Assembly (NCBI RefSeq): GCF_000340215.1
Contig: NW_006921532.1
Coordinates: 2,955,337-3,019,336, forward strand
From: Pseudocercospora fijiensis CIRAD86
Lineage: Eukaryota > Ascomycota > Dothideomycetes > Mycosphaerellales > Mycosphaerellaceae
Reading direction: 5' to 3'
DNA length: 64,000 nt
Positions within the stretch are counted from its first letter, which is position 1, and each line of letters begins with the position of its first letter. Below the pieces are notes generated by a model. The model worked only from the letters and a program-made list of their open reading frames with translations, had not been told where the DNA came from and ran no database searches. The position numbers and the translations under genes were made by a program. This document shows, in pieces, positions 54,896-64,000 of this stretch.

Positions 54896-55483
54896 GATTG
54901 TTAGATTGAATGACTGGAAGTCTGGTGCTTGAGGGAAACTTGTAGATGGATAGACTGGAAGAGAAGCGATTCCACCAGTATAGCTTTCAGTCGCTACAGT
55001 ACACACTTGCATGCAAACGTGCCTAGCCACATCCTAACCAGTGATGAGGGCAGAGCTCACATGCACTACCGTACAAGATCCTGGTAATCATGTCGTCAAC
55101 GATGACCCCAGCCAGAGCTATCCCTTTGCGCATAAGTAGATTGAGTTCAAGATCTGGGTCGCATGTGATGAAGAATGATGCCGAGGCACGTGAATCGTCG
55201 TCGTGCATGACACTGCATGTATCTTACACAGCAAATGGTGATGACAGTTGATAGGGGACTTACTGAAAGATGCTGGACCACCAGAAATCGGTTGTATCAG
55301 ACTCACTAAGGGTTGCTGAAATTGGGTCACAACCAATGCCTGTGCGATCATCTTTCTTCCCAGGTGTCTGAATAGGTAGGTATACGACTACCTAAGAATG
55401 CCTCATATCGCCTCCACATTCATACCACTACGCGGCGCTATGCACAAATGTCGAATTCGGGCCCATATCTCTTTTCTCATGCA
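54896..55483. other. Intergenic, possible unrecognised small gene
   Basis: Between the duplicated-motif gene and BZZ1. Minus-strand frames at 55118-55351 and 55023-55208 are individually open and separated by a plausible GTAAGT...CAG intron. The phases do not join the better-looking halves, so I do not call a gene. Confidence 0.35.
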
Positions 55484-57749
55484 TCATACGTCTTTGACCC
55501 AACTGGCAGGTACAACACCTTTCCCAGCTTTCGACTCGACTTCACACCATCCATCGCCACCATCGGGAGCGATGAGGACCATTCTCTCGCCTTCCTCCAT
55601 ATCGATTTCTCCTGGGCCAGAAGCTTGATATGTGTAGAGTGCCTCGACATGTTTGACCTTCTTCGCGCCCCTTCTCGGCGCGACGGCTGGTCCTTGTTTC
55701 TTCTTCGCAGGTGTGTCTGAGCCGCTGAGACTTGTTGTAGAAGCTGTAGCTGCGACCGAGACAGGTCGAGTGTCTTTCGATGGAGGCGCCGGAGCGTGAA
55801 GCTCAGCATAGCTTGAAGGTACGATTCCAGCCACTGCGCCGAACTTAGCAGGCTTGACTTTGATCCAGCCCGAGCCGTCATCCGCTTCTAAGACTGTGAA
55901 TTCATCACCTTCCGATACGCTGATTTCATCAGGGCCGGTGGCTTGATATGCGTAAAGCATTCTGCCTTTCTGCTCTTCGGAAGATCCACAATCTGCTCCA
56001 TTGCTAGTCACGTAATGCGCAGGTGGCGGGGCCATCACTCGCCTCGTGGGCCCGGAACTGATCTTGGCAGCTGGCGCGGCTGAGCTCACAGAAGTGTCTT
56101 CGGTGGAGGATCTAACCGTCATGCCGGACACACTGCGATTAGCACTCGCTGCATAGCCGGAGCTGAGTGTATTCATCGACCCTATGGTATCGCTTCGTTG
56201 CAAGCTAGGTGCAGCGCTGCCATTGCCGTTGCTGACAGGTGGTGGGTTGGGTTGAACGGCCTGTGCAGCTGCTTGCCGCTCTGCTTTGATTGACTTTTTC
56301 TGTTCTTTGTTCAGTTCCCCCGGGCAGTCGGCAGGAACTTTCAGCTCGCACTTCGTATGACACGTGAACCCGCAAAGTTCGCAACTGAGGCCCTTCGCAT
56401 TCAATCCCCATAATCGGTCGCCACAAAGATCGCAGCTGGTAGGTATCTTGTATGTTTGATGCTTGAATGTATGACTCTTGGCACCAACAGAGATATCTCC
56501 TACCGCAGAGATGATTGTGCTGACTTCGACTTCAGCAGTGATTCGTTTTCGGTCTGCTTCGTGCAGCAATTCTTGATGATGGAACTGTGCTCGCACGACC
56601 TCCACTTCATCTCGCTTGTCTTTTCCTTCTCTGATCAATTGCCGCACACGTTTTGCGCCCTCTACCTCCTTGCGCTTAGAGTCACATTCACGCCGCAGCT
56701 CCACAAGCGAAGACTTCGACTTGGTAAGGATATTCATCAAGAAGGTCTTGCTCGCGGGGTCGACTGCCATGGTATCGTCGTCTAGCCACACTGGTGCAGG
56801 TTCGAAAACAAAGTCTGCCGGGTCTTGCCACGGCGTAGCGTTATGCCGCAGAAACATCATGCTATCCAAAACAGGATTGTTCCTTGGTATTTCGTTTGAT
56901 AGGTGGTCCACTAGCTGTGTTGAGCGAGCTAAGGTTTGCTTCTCCATCGAAGCTGCATTCGACCATAGATGATTGAGCGCAGCAGTTCGTGCTTCAGAAA
57001 GCCCTTGGAGTGACTATGATACAGGAATGGTCAGTAGATGGTCGTATTGATGCCAAATGACTTCTTACATCTAGCAGTTCAGGCACGTAATCATGATAGT
57101 ATCGCTCTTTCTGCTTGTTGGTAACATTGATCGAAATCAAGTATGTGTTCTTCACGTTGCGCATCTCTGCCTGCTGTTGTTGAAAGGCACTCTGAGATTT
57201 CTGCTTGCCATGATCGAAACTGCTCTCGGTCTTCTTGCGCTTGTTCTCGACTTCCTGGCAGACACCATCATACTTCGCCTTCGTCTTCCTCAAGTCGGCA
57301 TAACTGCCGTCGCGCTCTTTCTCTAGCTTAGCAGCGTAGTCGGCGTGCGACTTCCGGAGATCTTCATATTTTCCGGCCAATTGCTTGAGCGGCTCGGCCA
57401 GAGATGTTATCAGCTGATTCGAGAAGCGATCGTGCTCGGCGGCTCTGCCCTCCAAGGTGGTAAGCTGTACACCCCATGTGGTCATGGAAGCACTTTCCAG
57501 CGATCCCGGCGTCACTGAGGGCGTGTCGCCGACGCTGAGAGAACTACTCCTCTTCGCCTTCTTTTCATAGTATTTCTTGGCCAGCGCATTGAGCTTCTGG
57601 CCGTATTCCTTCTCTATTGCGCTCCGTTCTCGGTAAAACTGCTGTATTTCCTCTAGCCATGCAATGCCGCTGGTGACCCAGGCATTCACAGGCTTAAATC
57701 CATCTCGCAGCTCTGCGCCGAAGCTGGGAGCAAGCTCGACTTCGGCCAT
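55484..57749 (-). CDS. bzz1: BZZ1-like F-BAR/C1/SH3 endocytic actin regulator
   Basis: Membrane-curving adaptor that activates WASP/Las17 at endocytic actin patches. Exons 57749-57069 and 57013-55484 flank a 55-bp intron in phase 0, giving 736 residues. An FCH/F-BAR region occupies about 1-270, with coiled coil to about 390 (FGAELRDGFKPVNAW, EKEYGQKLNALAKKY). A C1 zinc domain at 408-457 has the H-x-C-C pattern (HTFKHQTYKIP, CDLCGDRLWG, CELCGFTCHTKC). A Ser/Pro-rich linker and two SH3 domains (about 577-633 and 682-735, each with ALYTYQ/MLYAYQ and GWxxV) follow. The domain order is exactly that of yeast Bzz1. It is divergent from DBP5. Confidence 0.95.
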
Positions 57750-58422
57750 GGTTTGGGGAGGCTGTGTTCATATGTGCCAAAGTTTGGTAGGGGTATTGTT
57801 CGGTCGTCCAGCGGTGTCATGTCCCTCTGCCTCTGCTTCCCACGCCCGCGCAAGTTGCAGAGCAGATCAGAGTGAGCGAGGCGCAGACGCAGAGTCGCAG
57901 TCGCAGACGCAGAGTCGCAGTCGCAGACGCAGACGCAGACGCAGGCGAGGACTTCGGCGGAACTCTGGCCAAGGCGAAGGCGTTGCGTTGCGCGGCTCAG
58001 GCTCACAGGCTTTCACTCTGGGACACTCCGGCAGCTGCAGACTCCAGAGCCCCGCGGACATGGAACATCCTACCCTTCGACACGCAACAGCCAGCAGCTG
58101 CTGCAGCTGGTGACGTGCGCCATGTGAGATCTGACACGGACTATTTCATTATTCAACTCGCACATCAAATCACTCTTCGTTTCTCATCAATGTCGGCCCC
58201 CAATCTTATGTAAGTTTCATTGGCACGTGCACCCCTGGCTCTTTCCCGCAGCGCACAGATCCGGCGCGCGGGAGCCAGCCGCGTGCTGCCCCGCGACGCT
58301 TCCACAGGGCCACAGCCTTAAATATTTGGACTTCGAGACACACCCACAGCAGCGACGCATTCACACCCTCGACGCGCGACTGACGCACCACGCCCATTCA
58401 TACACCGCAGACAGTCGCAACC
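57750..58422. promoter_or_regulatory. Shared divergent promoter region, BZZ1 / DBP5
   Basis: About 670 bp. It contains a degenerate hexamer array of CGCAGA/GTCGCA type at about 57883-57948, and a TTAAATATT stretch near 58318, roughly 100 bp upstream of the DBP5 start. No specific factor site is claimed. Confidence 0.4.
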
Positions 58423-60057
58423 ATGTCGGACAGCAAGCCGACGTCCACCGAGCCAGAGACCGCCAAGCTCGCCGGCTTGAACCTGGGCTCAGAGTCTAAG
58501 ACCGCCAATGGCACGAACCCCTCGGCCAGCACCTTCACGCCCTCAAAATTCAGCTGGGCCGACGACGAGGAATCTTCCGCAGCAGCAAAGAGCGACGAGA
58601 AGAAAGATGACGTTAGCAAGTCACAAATTGATGGCGCCAGCACTTGGTTGCATGGCTCGCGCGGCTTGGACGAGCCCGAGTTCGATGTCAACGTCAAGCT
58701 GGCCGATCTGCAAGAAGACCCTAACAACCCGCTGTATTCCATCAAGAGCTTCGAGGAGCTCAATCTGTAAGTGGCCCGCCTGCTCATCTAATGATATCGC
58801 TGCTAACACCCACCAGCAAGGAGGAACTACTCCGAAGCTTGTCGATCATGGCTTTCCAGCGCCCGTCGAAGATCCAGGAGCGCGCACTCCCACTCCTTCT
58901 CAAAAACCCGCCGCAGAACCTGATCGGCCAGTCGCAATCTGGGACAGGCAAGACCGCCGCTTTCGTTCTTAACATGCTGCAACGCGTGGACCTGAACTCA
59001 AAGAAGCCGCAGGCTATCGTGCTGGCACCCACGCGTGAGCTTGCACGTCAGATTGCTGGTGTTGCTCAATTGATGGGAAGCATGCTCGAGCGTAATGGAC
59101 TTGTAATCACTGAGGCTGTTCGCGATCCCAACAACCGCGGCAACGTGGAAGGTCAGGTCGTTGTTGGTACAGCAGGCACCATCGTCGAGAAGCTCAAGCG
59201 CCGGCAGATTGATCCCCGCGAAATCAAGATCCTCACCCTTGATGAGGCTGACAACATGCTCGATCTCCAAGGAATGGGTGATCAATGCAAGCGGGTCAAG
59301 GCGCTCTTGCCCAAGAACACACAGATCGTTCTCTTCTCTGCCACCTTCCCGCCACAGGTATGTTGTGCTCAAACCCCACTTCGCTCGGTCATCACTAACA
59401 TGTAGACAGGTCTTCTCATTCGCCGAGCAATTCGCGCCTGGTGCCAACCAGATCACTCTGGAAGTCGAGCAGCTCACGGTCAGGGGTATTAAGCAAATGT
59501 ACCTTGACTGTCAGAACGATGAGGAGAAGTACGCTGCATTAACGAAATTCTACGGACTGATGACCATTGCATCGTCGATCATCTTCGTCAAGCGTCGCGA
59601 TACGGCTGCTGAGATCGAGCGGAGAATGACCGCAGAAGGCCACACAGTCGCGTCACTCACTGGAGCTTTGGAGGGCAGTGACCGCGACGAGGTCTTCCGC
59701 AAGTTCCGAGATGGCGAAGCCAAGGTCCTCATCACCACCAACGTGCTTGCCCGTGGTATCGATGTCCAGACTGTCACTATGGTTGTGAACTACGACATCC
59801 CCGAGACTGTAGATGGCCAGCCAGACTTTGAGACATACCTCCACCGCATTGGCCGCACTGGGCGTTTCGGCCGCACCGGTGCAGCACTCAGCTTCGTCCA
59901 CGACCGCAAGAGCTGGCAGCAACTGATGTCAATCTGCAGGCACTTTAGTGTTGAGCCAACGAAGCTTGACACTGCCGACTGGGAGAACGTCGAGCGACTG
60001 TTGAAGAGCATCATGAGGAACTCGCGTAATGCAGTTCAGGAAATTGACATGTCTTGA
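58423..60057 (+). CDS. dbp5: DEAD-box ATP-dependent RNA helicase DBP5
   Basis: Remodels mRNPs at the cytoplasmic face of the nuclear pore during mRNA export, activated there by Gle1. Exons are 58423-58766, 58817-59357 and 59410-60057, with introns of 50 and 52 bp, giving 510 residues. The N-terminal extension is Ser/Thr/Glu-rich. Helicase motifs are intact: Q-region FQRPSKIQ, motif I SGTGKT (156-161), Ia [14 protein letters not shown] (257-260), III SAT (289-291), V ARGIDVQ and [12 protein letters not shown]. The Dbp5-specific features [13 protein letters not shown] and [20 protein letters not shown] separate it from other DEAD helicases. The gene is unremarkable and complete. Confidence 0.97.
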
Positions 60058-61338
60058 GCACTTTCACTAGGAGGAACACATGCCTTCGTTGGAATGATGA
60101 GCATGAACAGGGCGTAAAAGTTGCGATGGCGGCCACAAGAAGGGCTAGCGATCAACAAGCATGGAATGGCGTTCTTTTTGAGACAACAGGCGATAGAGCT
60201 GCCTGACTGATACCCAGGCTCTAGCGAGAAGTAATTCATTGCGGCGATCTGAGATCGGCTGCCGGCACACGATAACATTCCCAGACCCGATCCAGTGCAT
60301 CGCGTTTCCGCCTTTCCAGCCTTCGTCTGTGCCCGATAGTCGCGATGTCTTCCTGCGCCATCGTGAAGAGTCCGACGCTCACAACCAGTCTCGCGAAGAT
60401 GCGCTTCCTTTCCATCTCGTGAGATCTTGCCGTGTTTGGAGGTCTTTGTAATCTTGCATTGTATAGTGTGGAAGTGGAAAGATGGGTGGCTAGCTGGCTA
60501 GTATATATTTCAAGTCATGTGGCAAGGTTTCAACTTCAGTGGGTGGGTGGGTGGGTGAGCCAATCTACCTCCGTTCAGGCCTTTATGCATTTAGGATTAC
60601 GTTGCGCGGTGGTGAATTGGTCAGATTGCACGTAATAGATTTAAATTAGGGCTAGCTTCCGTCTTTCCGAACAACCAATCATATACTACTCTACCTAATC
60701 CTTTGCCTAAAGAATGAGATCTCGAATAGCGCTAAACCTAATATAGTATAGTGTAGAAATGGAAGTCACGAGCACACACACGAATTCAACCACGAAGCGC
60801 CTGAATGGAGGTAGGAGCCAATCGGGATTCTGCTCGTGGAAGAAGATTGCTGGCGACTTTGAACGTTCGAGGTATATGGAAATTTTCTGCTCCTGATTTT
60901 TCTGTGATCGATGCTGGGAAGGTTTTCATTCTTCATTGCTCGGTGTAGCCTGGCATGCCACCATAAAAGGCTCCCAAGTGAAACAGAGATCTTGAGGCTG
61001 GAGTCATGACTCTACACTCTGAGTGTTCCCCAGGGAATGCATGTAGTGAGAGGCAGGAAGGAGGTAGGTTTGAACGCGAGAATTGATAGCAAACTCACTC
61101 TTGAGGATAGGTAAGTTTCGTAAAGTCGGTGAAGTCAGCCCGTTTGGTCTATTGCTTCAAAACTTTTATCGTGTACTACACGTCTACGGTGACCGAGTTG
61201 TCTCCGCCTGCAGTGGAGTGTTTGTCGTGACTGAGCTGACCGAGTGGCACGATATTTCCAGTGTCTGTTCAGTATCGCTGAAAATGAGGCCGACATCACT
61301 TCAGAGGGTAAGGCTTTCACAGGCTCAAGCAGATGTGG

Positions 61339-61890
61339 TCAATTTTGCTTCCTCGAAACGACGCCGTCCGGCCAGGAGGGCCACTTTAACTTTATGGTGG
61401 TGCAAAGAATGACTCGCACCGGTCGACTGTACTTCTCGGCTTCCCAGCAGCAGCCATTTTGGTCGTTGTCATGTTCGACGAACTTGGCCCTGCGTTCGGA
61501 GCCGGCTGGTGGAAACGTCTCCGACGTCCTTGATCTTTCTGCGTTTGGATGTGCCTGCATGAGCAATTCTCCTAGGAATGTACACGAGCATAGGACCCTG
61601 TGACAGCCGAGCTGGCCTTGCGGCATCTTTGGCTTCGGCGATGGTGGCACGAGGCATGAGTTCTGATACCTCACAGTCAGCCACGAGCGCTCCGCAAGAG
61701 TAGTGCCGAAGACTTCTAAGGGTGGTACCGTGGTACCTGCAACAGTTGTCTTGCAAGGTGACTGTCCAGAAGCTTCGCAGCTACCAACGTCGTGGCATTT
61801 GCTAATAAAGTCCCAACGGAAGTATGTGGTAGTGGTGTAGGTTGCTGATGTTACCGGGATGCAAGCAATCGAGCTTGATGAGCTGTACAC
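61339..61890 (-). CDS. Weak candidate: Thr/Ser/Cys-rich open frame
   Basis: 183-codon minus-strand frame. Its first half is Thr/Ser-rich with closely spaced cysteines (KCHDVGSCEASGQSPC near residues 30-46), as in some secreted fungal proteins. No clear signal peptide is visible, and a competing frame at 61469-61756 is equally open. Family not recognised. It could be a fragment of a spliced gene, a decayed gene or chance. Confidence 0.2.
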   Translation of the reverse strand: MYSSSSSIACIPVTSATYTTTTYFRWDFISKCHDVGSCEASGQSPCKTTVAGTTVPPLEVFGTTLAERSWLTVRYQNSCLVPPSPKPKMPQGQLGCHRVLCSCTFLGELLMQAHPNAERSRTSETFPPAGSERRAKFVEHDNDQNGCCWEAEKYSRPVRVILCTTIKLKWPSWPDGVVSRKQN

Positions 61891-62120
61891 CAGTCAGCAG
61901 CGTGTGAGCCTAAGCTGGCGTTTAAAGAACAGGGAGCCTCATGTTTGTACTTGATTCTTATTCATCAGATGGCTGTTGCACACCGCTAAGTGGAATAATT
62001 CCCGACGCCACTTAAGATCCCAAGTGTCACTGCGTCCGATGATCTCGGCTCTGCTTGCATTGCGACTCATGGGTAGCTCCAAGGCATTGCTTTGTTCTTT
62101 GACCATGGCGTGCGATTTAG

Positions 62121-62489
62121 GTTGGTACAGCAGAATGCAGAGCTTCTTATCCAGGGGGTGAAGTAAGCGAAAGAGACAATGGACGTCAGCCCCAAGGCGC
62201 CTGCGAGGAAACATTACCTGTTCAAGCCGAATGGTGTAACTGGCCTGTCGTCCCAATTCTGGAATGCGCACTGGGACAGCAAAAGCTTGGAGCCAACCGA
62301 TTCTCCTGCAGGGACAACAAGAATCTCTGTGTTTCGACTCAAGCGCATGAGGGATGCACAATCTATCCGCTGGATGTGAATGTCCAGACCGGCGGAATGC
62401 GGATTGCTGTGTCACCTGCTGAGATGGCGTGGAGAAAGGCTGCAGCAATTATTCGTTCTCGTTGTGCAGTTTTGATGGGCCGAGTGTGA
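62121..62489 (+). CDS. Weak candidate: cysteine-rich exon-like frame
   Basis: An open stretch of 122 sense codons ending in TGA, preceded by TTTAG that could be a splice acceptor. It has no early ATG. The first 75 codons contain seven cysteines in spaced positions (for example ECRAS, GACEE, EWCNW, LECAL, FSCRDNKNLCVS), resembling small secreted effectors. Upstream, a plus-strand frame at about 62038-62110 encodes a hydrophobic MISALLALRLM...MAC leader that could be a signal peptide, but I could not find a convincing donor. The antisense strand is also open, which weakens the case. Confidence 0.22.
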   Translation, partial: VGTAECRASYPGGEVSERDNGRQPQGACEETLPVQAEWCNWPVVPILECALGQQKLGANRFSCRDNKNLCVSTQAHEGCTIYPLDVNVQTGGMRIAVSPAEMAWRKAAAIIRSRCAVLMGRV

Positions 62490-63317
62490 AGCTACGAACG
62501 ATCTGTTCATCACATTCACTTTCAGTCTACTGCACGCGCTCGTATGTTGCGACGATACTTGTACCCTTTCGCACCTTGCAAGCAATATTATTGATGTGCC
62601 GATGTCGTGCCTACTACTGACCAGGGAGGGGATTTTGGTCTTGGTAGAGTCAGCAGCCGCAGCTCAGCTGCATAATAATATTGTTGACGTAGAAACGTTG
62701 CAACTCACGAGGACCCTGCAAGGATGCAAGGAACAGGCACGTTGTCATCAAACTCTAACGAATGGGGAGTCTCGAAATAGCCTCAAGAATGTGCATGCTC
62801 TGCGCATCAAATCACTCGCTCACAACGGCGCCGGGCATGTTGGAAAAGGACAATGCAGGTTGGTGAAGTTTTCGGCGCGGTGCAGCATGCAAAGGCGCGC
62901 AGAAGACGCGAGCCCCCTGCATAAGGTGGTGAAGGTGCTTGGAGCTTCCCTTCGGCGAAGGATGACTCTCGTCAGTCTTGTGTTCCAGAATCAAATGGGC
63001 AGCGCGGGAGGATTGATCAGAAGCCGCCATCACGCCTTCGGTGGCCGGGAGATGGCACAATGTCGTGAACGTTTCGCCTCGCCTCGTTGTTGCCCGGTCT
63101 GCGAGAGCAAAGAGGGTGGAGGGATTGGTCGGCCGGTGTGGTTGCGCTGCGTGTGTGAGCAGCGGGCGCCCCGCTGCAAGGAGACGGCCGGATGGGTATC
63201 CGCTGGCCAATCTGCGAGCACGAGGCGCTCAAGCCTTATCCGGGGTTTCGTCAGTCACTTCACACCCGCTACCGCGGGGTTTCGAGCCATACGTAAAATC
63301 GCGTTTTCTTAGTAGGC

Positions 63318-64000
63318 CACACGTAAAACTCGATACGGTCGATGTTCCAGTCCCATACTAATATCCAGGTGTATAGAGTATTGAACCGCGAGTCCAAATA
63401 TCATATTAGTGACGTTGTCCGAGTGTGTGGTGGCTGTAGACCTTACTGTCGCCATTTCCTTATGTAATCCTTGGCGGGCGCGTCCACCTCCTTCTAAGCG
63501 CGTATTCCTTGTGTTCTTCTGTTCCACTGTACGGATCGCATAGAAATCTCGGTATAGGGCGTAAGAAGGCGAAAAATACGAAGAGGGTGCGCGCTAAGCG
63601 GTTGACTGAGGCGGAGAGTTTGGTACATCCTCGCCGTCGTTACGAGTCGGTGCAGCGGAAGCGCTATTTCCACGAGCCTCCGAAGAAAACTAGCCGTTAT
63701 CGAGGCGAGGTCGCTGGCTATAAGGACAACCCTATTAAGCTAGAAGACACTCAAGATAGTGGCTATAACAGCCAACAAGAGGTGGAAACAAGGACATATA
63801 GACCGACTTGTAAAGTGGTCGATTATATGGTTAGCGCGGCGTATGCGCGAAGGCCGTCAATGGCATAGCAACAGCAGGTCTATATGGTCTAATTTGATAC
63901 ACACGGTCGCAATATGCCTTCTTCTTAACCGTAATCGCACTCACTATCAATTTCCCGGCTTATATGCTCTACAATATACCGTAGTGTCGAGTTTTACGTG
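63318..64000. mobile_element. Un-RIPped element bounded by 14-bp inverted repeats, at the window edge
   Basis: CACGTAAAACTCGA begins at 63318 and its reverse complement ends exactly at 64000, the last base of the window. The next bases match partially. The 683-bp interior shows no RIP bias. A 119-codon plus-strand frame without an ATG (63509-63868, Arg/Lys/Tyr-rich) may be a coding relic. A target duplication cannot be checked because the right flank is outside the window. Class is unknown. A longer element or a MITE-like derivative is possible. Confidence 0.55.

Larger units (their letters stand above)
60058..63317. other. 3.2-kb region without a confident gene
   Basis: Mostly un-RIPped sequence. 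It has a GTGG-type run at about 60539-60557 and a short TpA-rich patch at 60640-60760 that may be a transposon scrap. Three weak coding candidates are listed separately or rejected. I found no tRNA or rRNA signature. Codon usage and splice context do not settle any frame. Confidence 0.5.

Noticed and set aside
55023..55351. Two-exon minus-strand gene
   Set aside because: The plausible intron joins the wrong reading frames, so no coherent protein results.
62596..63312. 238-codon plus-strand open frame
   Set aside because: Arg/Ser/Gly/Cys-rich with no domain. The opposite strand is open over the same stretch. It ends against the right-hand transposon. Probably chance in G/C-rich sequence, although its length keeps a small doubt.
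1..64000. tRNA or rRNA genes
   Set aside because: A visual search for B-box (GGTTCGANNCC) and rRNA-like blocks gave only unrelated partial matches. A covariance-model scan would be decisive.

Overview
The window is from a filamentous ascomycete. The protein-coding genes have short GT-AG introns (mostly 49-70 bp) with CTAAC/CTGAC branch sites. Orthologues of fungal housekeeping genes are packed a few hundred bases apart. The repeats carry the C:G-to-T:A scarring of repeat-induced point mutation (RIP), with CpA/TpG depleted, TpA in excess, and TAG/TAA where coding frames once had Trp or Gln codons. A Dothideomycete (Mycosphaerellaceae-like) origin is my inference, not something the sequence proves.

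Layout. (1) 1-9250 is dead retrotransposon. A minus-strand gag/protease remnant (1-2038) is interrupted by a complete 6.7-kb Ty3/gypsy chromovirus at 2039-8734, with 176-bp LTRs, a 5-bp target duplication, a polypurine tract, RT, integrase and a C-terminal chromodomain, all on the minus strand. Two blocks of CCCTAA telomere-type repeats sit inside it. (2) 9250-13006 is un-RIPped sequence with one real gene, a Baeyer-Villiger monooxygenase. (3) 13118-17428 is a RIP-damaged 4.3-kb element with matching terminal inverted repeats, a mariner-type DDE transposase relic and a second, unrecognised minus-strand gene relic. (4) 18.3-60.1 kb is a gene-dense block of 23 intact genes. These include a TMEM115-like protein, a SIF2/TBL1 WD40 protein, an F-box protein, a putatively lipidated coiled-coil protein with a PC4-like domain, an HSL-type esterase, a P450, CTF8, GrpE/MGE1, an amidohydrolase, a DUF1772-like protein, SEC61-alpha, a PDH-kinase family protein, an O-methyltransferase-like protein, mitochondrial PheRS, a dicarboxylate carrier, RIX7, VPS20, a PITH protein, a PhoD-like phosphatase, two unknowns, BZZ1 and DBP5. 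A 180-bp MITE and an MFS-transporter remnant lie among them. (5) 60.1-63.3 kb has no confident gene. (6) 63318-64000 is an un-RIPped element bounded by short inverted repeats.

The genes do not form one pathway. They are mostly constitutive cell functions: ER translocation, ribosome biogenesis, mRNA export, ESCRT, cohesion loading and mitochondrial protein folding, translation and transport. A few metabolic enzymes (BVMO, esterase, P450, amidohydrolase, OMT) are scattered between them. Five pairs are divergently transcribed from short shared intergenic regions. The points I would look at first are the lipidated coiled-coil/PC4-like protein, the telomeric insertions in the retroelement, the two-gene inverted-repeat element and a 5-nt internal exon in the dicarboxylate carrier. 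All splice models are mine, read from sequence and checked for frame; none has transcript support here.
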